Assembly: GCA_029058455.1 (NCBI GenBank) | Contig: JAIDXU010000282.1 | Span: 1-16,523, forward strand | Direction: 5' to 3' | Length of the DNA: 16,523 nt | Origin: Paramuribaculum sp. | GTDB lineage: Bacteria; Bacteroidota; Bacteroidia; Bacteroidales; Muribaculaceae | In this document: in pieces, positions 8,301-14,814 of the stretch | Layout of the letters: every line of letters starts with the position of its first letter | Position numbering within the stretch: position 1 is the stretch's first letter | Notes under the pieces: generated by a model | Seen by the model: the letters and a program-made list of their open reading frames with translations, nothing else | The model's database searches: none | Told to the model about the DNA's origin: nothing | Program-made: the position numbers and the translations under genes

Positions 8301-10147
8301 GCAATCATGCCGTTGGCAGTGCCGTTGGTGAGATCGGCGTGAAGAACGATATTGGTATAGGTTTCACCGAGATAAGTGGCATGGTCAAGACTCACGTCGG
8401 CAAGAACTTCGGTTTTAGGCGAGAAGAAATTAAAGCCGTGACCGTCGACCTTGGCCGAAGCGGTGACTTTGCCCACACCGAGCGACGGCATGAACATATC
8501 AACGGGAAATTCCTTGAGCTGCAGAGCTCCCGAATAGCCTTCGGAACGCGCCTTCCAGCTGCCGTTAAGAGCCAATGCTCCACCCGAGGTCAGAGCCTTG
8601 AGGCTGCCCGAAGCGAGGTTGGGAGAATAGATAACGTTGCCCGACAGAGTGATGGGAGGTATGTTGACCTGCTTGGCAAGCTTGGCATCGAGCAGAGCCG
8701 GCTTGAGGGAATTGACATTGCGAATAGCTCCGTTGAGGTCTATCTTTCCGGCTATAAGGTCGGGCAGGAAGGGATTGTCGACTGCGCCCGAAGCACTCAA
8801 CATAGCCACACGCGGAAGGTCGAACGACACCTTGTTGACGCTCACACGGCGGGTCGTACCGGTAATGTCGGCCACCAGCTCCACGCCGGGACCGGCGGGC
8901 AGAGCATTGACTATCGGAGTTATGGCGGGCACCGCAAGCGCAGCATCATAGAGCGAGAGATCGCCACGGGCCTGAAGCGACAACGGCGCCGAGAAAGTTT
9001 CGGAAGTGAAGTCGCCGAGACCCATTTCAGCGTCAAACATAAGGTTTGACCTTTGGGTAAACAGCTCGAAGTCGCCGGCCGTCATAATCGAATCGGCCAT
9101 CTTGAAAAGACCCGACGCGTTGAGGGTGAGTCCGCACCGCTCGGTGGCCTTAAGCTGACGCAGAGGCACGGTTATATCCTGACCGCAGTTATAGAATGAG
9201 TCTACGGCAATGCTTACATCGCTGACTTCAAGATAGTTCATATCGAGACCGGGCAACGGTTGAGCACCACTTACACCATAAAGGGCGTGAGTAGCCGTGA
9301 GTCTGACCGAGTCGGCATATATTTTCCACAGCGACGAGCTGTCGGCGGCAGTAACCGAATCAACAGGAGCAGCAGCCACCTCGCCGTCACTCAGCAACGG
9401 AGTGAGATAGGTGGCGGAAACAGAATCGACCGAAAGCGATTGCGCCTTTATGAGCTGACTGCCGAGATCAACGCTTCCCTCTCTCAGCACGGCCAGAGGC
9501 ACCACGGCTCTCAGGGTGTCGATGAGAGGCATCATTCTCATTTCAAAGTCGATATTCTCAAGCATTAGCGCCCGGGCCTGTATGCGCAGAGCCATAGGGG
9601 GAGTGGTGTCGACAGGAGTAGGGGTAACTGTGTCTTTCAGCAACAGATTGAGCTTGCCGCCGTTGAGACGCGCATCGGTGATGTTGATGAGCTGACGCTT
9701 GAAGTCATAGCTGCTACCCTTGGCAATGGTAAACCTATTGACATTGGCGCGCAGACATATAACCGAGTCGGGAGTGCCCATGCGATAGCTAACATTGTCG
9801 ATATCGACCTGGCGGAGACGGGCTTCGCCGTGGAAAAGCGGCATGACATCAACACCCAATTTAGCAGTTGAGAGCGTGGCGAGAGTATCGCCCGAAGCCT
9901 CTATCACCGTCACGTCGCGCAGCGATAAATCTAACGGAAATCTCAATCTCAGCTGACCGATAGAAATATCCATGCCGGTTGCCTGAGACACTTTTTCGGA
10001 GGCGAATTTCACAGCAAAGTCCTGCACTGCCGGAATATAGAGCAATGCGGGAAGAATCACCACAATCAGAAGCAGCACGATTATGACGCGCAGAAATATG
10101 CGGAGTGCCTTTTTAAGGCAACGTATGGTCTTTGAATCGGAGTTCAC
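5309..10147 (-). CDS. tamB: TamB, AsmA-like inner-membrane-anchored translocation/assembly module protein
   Basis: TamB proteins are long hydrophobic-groove beta-taco rods that bridge the inner and outer membranes, linked to outer-membrane protein assembly and phospholipid transport. This 1612-residue copy has a basic cytoplasmic start, one transmembrane helix at about 18-40 (RVIIVLLLIVVILPALLYIP), then the AsmA/TamB-type motif VSQATGMDISIGQLRLRF and repeated beta-strand segments. The TamB (DUF490) domain is near the C-terminus, about 1150-1550, including the TSMSPDQRANQAMNLLLYN stretch. A Pro/Ser/Thr-rich tail of about 40 residues (APVPATPSEPSPAKSD) follows. The start is a GTG at 10147; an in-frame TAA stands immediately upstream (10150-10148), so no longer start is possible, and the next Met would remove the membrane anchor. 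tamL follows directly. Confidence 0.93.
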   Translation of the reverse strand: MNSDSKTIRCLKKALRIFLRVIIVLLLIVVILPALLYIPAVQDFAVKFASEKVSQATGMDISIGQLRLRFPLDLSLRDVTVIEASGDTLATLSTAKLGVDVMPLFHGEARLRQVDIDNVSYRMGTPDSVICLRANVNRFTIAKGSSYDFKRQLINITDARLNGGKLNLLLKDTVTPTPVDTTPPMALRIQARALMLENIDFEMRMMPLIDTLRAVVPLAVLREGSVDLGSQLIKAQSLSVDSVSATYLTPLLSDGEVAAAPVDSVTAADSSSLWKIYADSVRLTATHALYGVSGAQPLPGLDMNYLEVSDVSIAVDSFYNCGQDITVPLRQLKATERCGLTLNASGLFKMADSIMTAGDFELFTQRSNLMFDAEMGLGDFTSETFSAPLSLQARGDLSLYDAALAVPAITPIVNALPAGPGVELVADITGTTRRVSVNKVSFDLPRVAMLSASGAVDNPFLPDLIAGKIDLNGAIRNVNSLKPALLDAKLAKQVNIPPITLSGNVIYSPNLASGSLKALTSGGALALNGSWKARSEGYSGALQLKEFPVDMFMPSLGVGKVTASAKVDGHGFNFFSPKTEVLADVSLDHATYLGETYTNIVLHADLTNGTANGMIASNNRNLDFDTDFTATISKSGYDWTLDGDLIHVDLQALKLSESPLSGAMSMTSSGTASADFSRIDGEVTLTRVDFLIGTSPLMADTIALTLNTDSSTLVTLRSQGIDMVASSPDPLMKILDSTAPLTQLIDTVMVSHQLDVVRLQQSLPRFSMAFNAVTPNLITRFISPDGMALKNLNMRFSNDSLIHLAASARGLNTGSMMLDTVDFHLNQRGKYLLFDGALNQRPGTLDNFAHVKVNGFVGFDKLSVLLRQSNIRNEQGYMIGVNITSADSVISAHFVPGKPIIAFKRWAINPDNYITVDLKRRHISADLSLTGDNSYFKLYTLNETANSNQEDIVVEISNIQLQDWLSISPFAPPIKGDIGADMRFHLTPEAITGKGDLSINNLYYGRDRVGNFGLDLDLSTNRAGAITADLGLMVDSVKVITATGALNDTTRVSPFMLDLNLIRFPLAVANPFLPKEYARLSGRLNGSMDVTGSMTAPVLDGYLQFDSAAVNVGMLGTKFSFSDSKVSVDSNLVRFDNFAITAVNSNPLTVNGTVDARSFADPKIDLGLKAHNMQIVGSSRPRGADVYGKAFIDLDASLKGSMQFMMVNADLSLLAPSNVTYIMTSGPEALTSQASNMVEFVVFSDSTAVAKADSVAPALNFMLEANLTVEEGTTINVDLSTDGKNKVTIEGNGTLNYEMTPMNDGRLTGRFNINSGFARYTPPFMNEKLFNFQEGSYVAFNGNMLNPVLNIHAYDRMKANVTQSGHDSRLVNFDVLLSVTNTLENMNVAFDLTTNDDLTVQNELTSMSPDQRANQAMNLLLYNVYTGAGTKGNANIGNPLYSFLTSQLNSWAAQNIKGVDISFGVDQYDKTTNGSTSSTTSYSYKVSKSLFNDRVKIIVGGNYSTDADADENFSQNLINDISFEYLLNRSGSMYVRVFRHVGFESILEGEITQTGAGFVMKRKLSTLRNLFNFLPSRNSAPVPATPSEPSPAKSDSTAVIPATLPTTHDQDR

Positions 10148-10232
10148 TTAGCACTAATAATATTGAGGCCGCAACAGCCTGAGAATGAATGGAATTGAAG
10201 TCGAAACGCTATCCGCCCCTTTTATAACAGGA

Positions 10233-10266
10233 GTTGATATATAATATCAACCCTTGCGCGAGGGTT
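10233..10266. promoter_or_regulatory. Two overlapping inverted repeats in the tamB leader
   Basis: GTTGATAT (10233-10240) pairs with ATATCAAC (10244-10251) across a 3-base apex, and AACCCT (10249-10254) pairs with AGGGTT (10261-10266). The arms share 10249-10251, so the two stems compete at their junction. They lie in the leader predicted for tamB, about 85-115 bases upstream of its GTG. They could be an operator palindrome or a small leader structure. There is no proper T-run for an intrinsic terminator of leftward transcripts. Confidence 0.4.
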
Positions 10267-10330
10267 TTGGTTTGGCGTTAACTGTAATTTTTTCAAATAA
10301 TTCCGACTGCAGACGGAGCCTGAGAAAACG

Positions 10331-10363
10331 CAAATTTAATCAATAATCGCGTTATCTGCAAAA
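10331..10363 (-). promoter_or_regulatory. Putative promoter of the tamB-tamL-lipoprotein operon
   Basis: On the minus strand, TTTTG (10363-10359) and TAAATTTG (10338-10331) match the Bacteroidetes -33 (TTTG) and -7 (TAnnTTTG) elements, with a 20-base spacer, which is within the usual range. Transcription would start near 10324, leaving a leader of about 175 bases before the tamB GTG. This is the best-formed promoter in the window. Confidence 0.65.
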
Positions 10364-10407
10364 TTACCCGGAGGCGCTTTGACTTTTTTCCACAACAGGG
10401 TGCGAAT

Positions 10408-10415
10408 TAATTTTG
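10408..10415 (+). promoter_or_regulatory. Putative -7 element for the phage-type gene pair
   Basis: TAATTTTG fits TAnnTTTG. The nearest TTTG upstream (10378-10381) is 26 bases away, longer than usual, so the -33 element is doubtful. A start near 10422 would place the ATG at 10445 about 22 bases downstream, similar to the queF arrangement, and would exclude the TTG at 10379 as the start codon. It stands back to back with the tamB promoter. Confidence 0.45.
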
Positions 10416-10444
10416 CGCAATTATTTCTTTATCAAATCTCTGCT

Positions 10445-12802
10445 ATGAATACACGCAAAATTATTGAAATCAAAGCCGCCGTTTCGGTAGAATCGCCCGG
10501 AGCGGTGAGTGAATGTGTGAATCTGCGCCCGTCGCCGACGAGAGGTGAGCCGGCTCTCATGCCTGTGGCTTTTCCCGAAACTCTTGTCGCTCAGGGAGGC
10601 TGGCGCCCCGTGTGCGAATTGCCCGAGGATAACGGCGTGACGCTGCTGCTCACCGACGCCGCCAACCGTATCGCCATGCTGTCACCCTCGGGAAACACGC
10701 CGGCGGTGGTGGCCGATACCGGCGGAAACGGGTCGGGCAGCGTGATGTGTGGCGTGAGCACCGGCGATGGAAAAGCAATTGTCATGACAACTCTCGGGCC
10801 GCTGACACTGAGCCGCCGGGCAAATGTGTGGCAGAAGGATAACGACGATCTGCTGCTCGGTGTACCTACATTTGAGACCGAGCTGCTGCAACCGGTGTCA
10901 GAGACCGTGACCGGCCTTAAACTCACCTCCACTGATGACCTTCGCGCCGGCATCTCAGCCAAAGATATAGCCGCTGTGACAAAAGCTGTTACAGCAGCCT
11001 ATATGCGTCTCGAACAATTGGTTGCGGTTTCGGGCGCAGTCATGACTCCCGTTGCCGCCGCATGGAGGCTATGCGATGGCGAGGGGAGAGTGAAACGAAG
11101 CTCCCTGCCGGTGGTGCTCGGCAAATATCTCACTCCGGGCATTTCCGCTACAGGGGCGATAGGCACCGACGGAGCGATAGGCCCGCTGACATTTACGGTC
11201 ACACCCTCGCGGGTCGCAGCGGTAGTGCCCCCATTGGCCGATGGCTCGGTGCCGGCGATAATCGAACTGCTTGCCTCGACCGGAGAAGTTCAGACCCCTC
11301 CGGTAGTGACCTGCCGCATTGACAACCCCTCAGGCTCGAATCCGTCGCTGAAAGTCACTGTTTTTCCTGCTACGTCACCTCGATATGAAGATCTCTTTTC
11401 GCTTCGCAAGGTCGCCACAGTGAGGGGTATGGCCGGTAGTTCGGTCACTGCCTCCCTCCGCAGCGCGCCTGCCGGCGACCTGCCTGTGACTATTCCGTCA
11501 ATCGCTCCGGGAGGATTCGTGGCGGGATGTGTGGCTCGACACGGTGACGTGACTCTTTGGGGAGATATTACCCTCCGCAATTGCGAGGTTTTTCCGCTTG
11601 AGTCGATTGCAGTTTCGTTTAATGACTCGGCGGCATGGATCGGAGCCGTGAGGGTCACTCTCGCCGACGGGTCGAAGGGGGTGTTTATGTCGGGCGACAC
11701 CAAACGCGCACCTCGCGAGCTGTCACCCCTCATTTGCTTTCCCCGTCACGACGCCGTGACGCTGGAGGCGTGGATCAATACCGGCAGCGAGGGAATAAAG
11801 AGTGTCGGCCCCATAGCTCTCACTCCCGCTCCGGAGGGAGATTACGCTTATGCAATTACATCCGATTTCTCACCGCGCAAGTTTGTCGAGTCTCACTCAC
11901 CAATGCCTGTCGAAAGTGTGGAGCTTCCGGTCAGAGCCTCGGGAAAAGGGATGATTCTATGCGCTCCCGCATCCAATCCCCTCGCGCCGGTATCTCATGC
12001 CGACTGCGGCGCGGCTAAAATTATCGCTCTTGCAACCTCACCCCGCAGTCGCTCATCGTGGCAATTTGGCTGCGGCCACCTCTATGCCTTCACCTCTGAA
12101 GGTGTTTGGGGCGTGGGAGTTTCATCCTCAGCAGGGCGAGCCCTGAGTGTCGGCGCGCTCAGCATGGGAGCGGTCATGTCGCCCGGCCATATCACTCAGG
12201 CAGGTGATTGTGTTGCCGCGCTCACCGCAGGGGGCAGAGAGGTGACAGCCATGTCGGGAGCTTCTGCCAAGAGTCTCACCACTCCCCTCCCCGGCATGAA
12301 ATTTAACGGATTAGGCTTCATACCGGCGACCGGAAGTCTGCTGTTGCGCCACGGTGAGGGAAATCTCCTCGCTCTCGACCCCTCCCGCCGTGACTGTCAC
12401 TCTATTGCGCTCCCCTTTGCACCCGACATTCTCTTTACCGGGTCGGAGGCTCTTTATCTCGGGGATTCTGACTCGCTTGCAGCTCTCTCGGCCTCATCGG
12501 TTCCGGCCGAAACCACAAGTGTGAAATGGCGTGCATCTATCGCCATTCCTCCCGGGCGCCCACGCCTCAACCGACTCGCGGTGATGATGAGTTGCTCAGA
12601 CTGCGATCTCACTATTACCCTCTCAGCCAAAGGCTATCCCAATGGAAATTCCTCCCATCCCGCCGCCATTTTTCATATTTCAGGAGCGGTTAAGCAACCT
12701 TTTGTCACCACGTTTCTCCTGCCGCGACGCCCGTTTATTGAAATCGAGCTTCAAGGCTCGGTTTCGCCCGATTTCATGTTTCACAAAATAATGTTGCAAT
12801 GA
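10445..12802 (+). CDS. Phage-type structural protein (DNA-stabilisation/tail-like), uncertain
   Basis: The ATG at 10445 gives 785 residues. A TTG at 10379 would add 22 residues but lies upstream of the likely promoter element. There is no signal peptide. The protein is rich in Gly, Ala, Ser and short beta strands. Around residues 205-215 it has AAWRLCDGEGRVKRSSLPVV, which resembles the strand segments seen in phage neck/tail proteins. At 545-561, HLYAFTSEGVWGVGVSS, followed by SPGHITQAGDCVAALTAGG, resembles a segment I recall from Bacteroidales prophage proteins (PLYVFTTEGIWAL, then SITQLD and a line such as VLFVTDRG); this comes from memory. Its stop overlaps the terminase start by four bases (ATGA, 12799-12802), which ties it to a phage packaging gene. 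The product could be a packaged-DNA stabilisation or tail/neck protein; a specific role is not proven. Confidence 0.6.
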   Translation: MNTRKIIEIKAAVSVESPGAVSECVNLRPSPTRGEPALMPVAFPETLVAQGGWRPVCELPEDNGVTLLLTDAANRIAMLSPSGNTPAVVADTGGNGSGSVMCGVSTGDGKAIVMTTLGPLTLSRRANVWQKDNDDLLLGVPTFETELLQPVSETVTGLKLTSTDDLRAGISAKDIAAVTKAVTAAYMRLEQLVAVSGAVMTPVAAAWRLCDGEGRVKRSSLPVVLGKYLTPGISATGAIGTDGAIGPLTFTVTPSRVAAVVPPLADGSVPAIIELLASTGEVQTPPVVTCRIDNPSGSNPSLKVTVFPATSPRYEDLFSLRKVATVRGMAGSSVTASLRSAPAGDLPVTIPSIAPGGFVAGCVARHGDVTLWGDITLRNCEVFPLESIAVSFNDSAAWIGAVRVTLADGSKGVFMSGDTKRAPRELSPLICFPRHDAVTLEAWINTGSEGIKSVGPIALTPAPEGDYAYAITSDFSPRKFVESHSPMPVESVELPVRASGKGMILCAPASNPLAPVSHADCGAAKIIALATSPRSRSSWQFGCGHLYAFTSEGVWGVGVSSSAGRALSVGALSMGAVMSPGHITQAGDCVAALTAGGREVTAMSGASAKSLTTPLPGMKFNGLGFIPATGSLLLRHGEGNLLALDPSRRDCHSIALPFAPDILFTGSEALYLGDSDSLAALSASSVPAETTSVKWRASIAIPPGRPRLNRLAVMMSCSDCDLTITLSAKGYPNGNSSHPAAIFHISGAVKQPFVTTFLLPRRPFIEIELQGSVSPDFMFHKIMLQ

Positions 12803-14700
12803 GCAGTGATATTGATTTGATTCTCGCCGAGGATAGCCGAAGAATGACCGCGCTTCAGAGCCTTTGGCATGACTATAACCCCATAACGGGTCGGGGATCG
12901 CTCATTGAGCGGGTAAGCGTAGCCACACCTTTCGAACCCGAGGAGGTGAGACTGCCCGCGACAATGATAGCCGACCCTGATTGGGAGAAACTCACCGACT
13001 CGTTCGGCTATAATCAGTTGCGTTTCCGCCACGATTTTGAATACTGGTGTGAGAAATGTGTCAGGATAAGACATAAAATCACAGGGCGCATAGTGCCTTT
13101 CACCCTCAACGCACCCCAGCGGCGCGTGTTGGCCATAATGGAGAATATGCGCCTTAACAACAAGCCGATACGCCTTATCATGCTTAAGGCGCGTCAGTGG
13201 GGCGGAAGCACCCTCGTGCAGATGTATTTCGCATGGATTCAGATTATTCATCTCACCAACTGGAATTCACTCATCTGCGCCCATGTCAACAGCTCGGCGG
13301 CAAATATCCGCGACATGTATTATGACATGCTCGCCTCCTACCCCGCCGACATGCAATCGGGCGACAAGCCGCTGGCCCTCAAGCCTTGCCGTGACTCCCG
13401 CGGCAAGCATGAGCTTGTGGGGCGTGGATGTCGCATAGCTCTCGGCACAAGCAATTCACCCGACGCGCTGAGAGGCCTCGACTGCTCGATGGCCCATCTC
13501 ACCGAAGTGGCGTTCTGGCTCAACACGCCGCGCCGCAAAAGCGCCGATTTTCTGCGCACGATCACCTCGACGGTGCCCTACTCACCCATGACGGCGGTAG
13601 TGATCGAAAGCACGGCCAACGGCATGGGCAACTATTTTCACAGCGAATGGAAGAAAGCCCGTGACGGCCAGTCGGCCTATACGGGAGTTTTCGTGCCGTG
13701 GTATGAAATCGACATCTACCGTCAGCCGTTCGAGTCATCCCTCGAGCGAATCAATCTCGCTTCCACACTCTCCGATTATGAAAAGATGTTATGGAACAAA
13801 GGCGTTTCGCTCGAACAGATCAACTGGTATCGCACCTCATCAAAAAACTACGCCGACCCCTCGGGCATCAAAGCCGAGTTTCCGACCGACGACATAGAAG
13901 CCTTTGTCAATACCGGCTTCGGTGTCTTTGCTCCTGAACATCTCGATACCCTTGCCGCCTCATGCACCGATCCCGATTTTGTAGGCGAAATCGAGGGAAA
14001 AGCTCTCACCGGCCATGATGCTATCCGCAACGTGGAGTTTAAAGCCGACTCAACCGGGCGACTTAAAATCTGGCAAATGCCCTCACCGGAGCGCAACCGC
14101 TATGTGGTAAGCGTCGACATAGGGGGCCGCAGTCTCAAAAGCGACTGGAGCGTGATATGTGTTTTTGACCGCTACCCCGCCTCAGGGCCCTTTCCGGAAG
14201 TCGTGGCCCAATGGCGCGGTCATGCCGATCATGACATCATAGGCTGGAAAGCCGCCGCCATAGCCCGATTCTATTCCGACGCTCTGCTCATAATCGAAAG
14301 CAACACGCTTGAAAGCGGTGGCAATTGCGATCCCTCACTCTACATACTCGGGGAATTGCGCCGCGCTTATGCCAACCTATATGTGCGCACGACTATCGAC
14401 AAACTCCATCCAACCCTTGACACCCGACCCGGATTTCACACCAACCGGCGCACCAAACAGGCCGCCGTGACCAACCTCATCGCTTCGGTGAGAGACGGTC
14501 TGTATATCGAGCGCGACAAACATGCCATCGAAGAAATGGCTGTGTTTCAGCAAACTCCAAGCGGAGGCTATTCAGCCGCACAAGGTCACCACGATGACAT
14601 CGTCATGACCCGCGCCATAGGCCTCTATGTCATATCCCAGCTGCCGCCTACCCGCTTCTCATCACTATCCGAAATTCCCCTCACCTCTCCCACATGGTGA
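12799..14700 (+). CDS. Phage terminase large subunit (TerL), ATPase plus nuclease
   Basis: TerL is the DNA-packaging motor that cuts concatemeric phage DNA and pumps it into the procapsid. All expected elements are visible in the 633 residues: an adenine-binding segment FTLNAPQRRV around Gln107; a Walker A of the deviant type, KARQWGGST (130-138), with the lysine at the front and Gly where GKST has Lys; a Walker B-like segment MAHLTE ending in Glu236, with Thr in place of the usual Asp; and coupling motif ESTANG (270-275). The RNase H-like nuclease shows Asp440 in VVSVDIGG, Glu500 in LLIIESN and Asp599/Asp600 in GHHDDIV. The segment FPTDDIEAFVNTGFGVF (361-377) is also typical. The frame is intact and no catalytic residue is missing. 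No small terminase, portal, protease or capsid gene lies beside it; it is coupled only to the preceding structural-like gene. Confidence 0.9.
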   Translation: MSSDIDLILAEDSRRMTALQSLWHDYNPITGRGSLIERVSVATPFEPEEVRLPATMIADPDWEKLTDSFGYNQLRFRHDFEYWCEKCVRIRHKITGRIVPFTLNAPQRRVLAIMENMRLNNKPIRLIMLKARQWGGSTLVQMYFAWIQIIHLTNWNSLICAHVNSSAANIRDMYYDMLASYPADMQSGDKPLALKPCRDSRGKHELVGRGCRIALGTSNSPDALRGLDCSMAHLTEVAFWLNTPRRKSADFLRTITSTVPYSPMTAVVIESTANGMGNYFHSEWKKARDGQSAYTGVFVPWYEIDIYRQPFESSLERINLASTLSDYEKMLWNKGVSLEQINWYRTSSKNYADPSGIKAEFPTDDIEAFVNTGFGVFAPEHLDTLAASCTDPDFVGEIEGKALTGHDAIRNVEFKADSTGRLKIWQMPSPERNRYVVSVDIGGRSLKSDWSVICVFDRYPASGPFPEVVAQWRGHADHDIIGWKAAAIARFYSDALLIIESNTLESGGNCDPSLYILGELRRAYANLYVRTTIDKLHPTLDTRPGFHTNRRTKQAAVTNLIASVRDGLYIERDKHAIEEMAVFQQTPSGGYSAAQGHHDDIVMTRAIGLYVISQLPPTRFSSLSEIPLTSPTW

Positions 14701-14715
14701 ATTTATTAAATCCCC

Positions 14716-14757
14716 TCAGAGCCGATTCATCCCCCAACGAACCGGCTCTGAATTTTT
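14716..14757 (+). terminator. Intrinsic terminator after the terminase gene
   Basis: TCAGAGCCG (14716-14724) pairs perfectly with CGGCTCTGA (14743-14751) over an 18-base loop and is followed by ATTTTTATTT. It stands 15 bases after the terL stop. In the leftward direction the stem is followed only by GGGGATTTAATAAAT, so it may weakly serve the converging sumf1-like gene too. The rest of 14701-14814 shows nothing else. Confidence 0.8.
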
Positions 14758-14814
14758 ATTTGCTTTAATCTCGAAAAGCTTACAATTAGAGGATGGGAAA
14801 TCATCGGAGTGTAA

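Noticed and set aside
8339..9049. 236-codon plus-strand frame inside tamB
   Set aside because: It lies wholly antisense to the well-supported tamB and encodes a low-complexity mix without recognisable domains.
10249..10290. Intrinsic terminator in the tamB/phage intergenic region
   Set aside because: The stem AACCCT/AGGGTT is followed on the plus strand by mixed TTTTGGTTTGG and on the minus strand has no T-run; it lies within a leader, so it is not a likely end of transcription.
12781..13251. 156-codon minus-strand frame over the terL start
   Set aside because: Complement of conserved terminase motifs; the plus strand carries the real gene.
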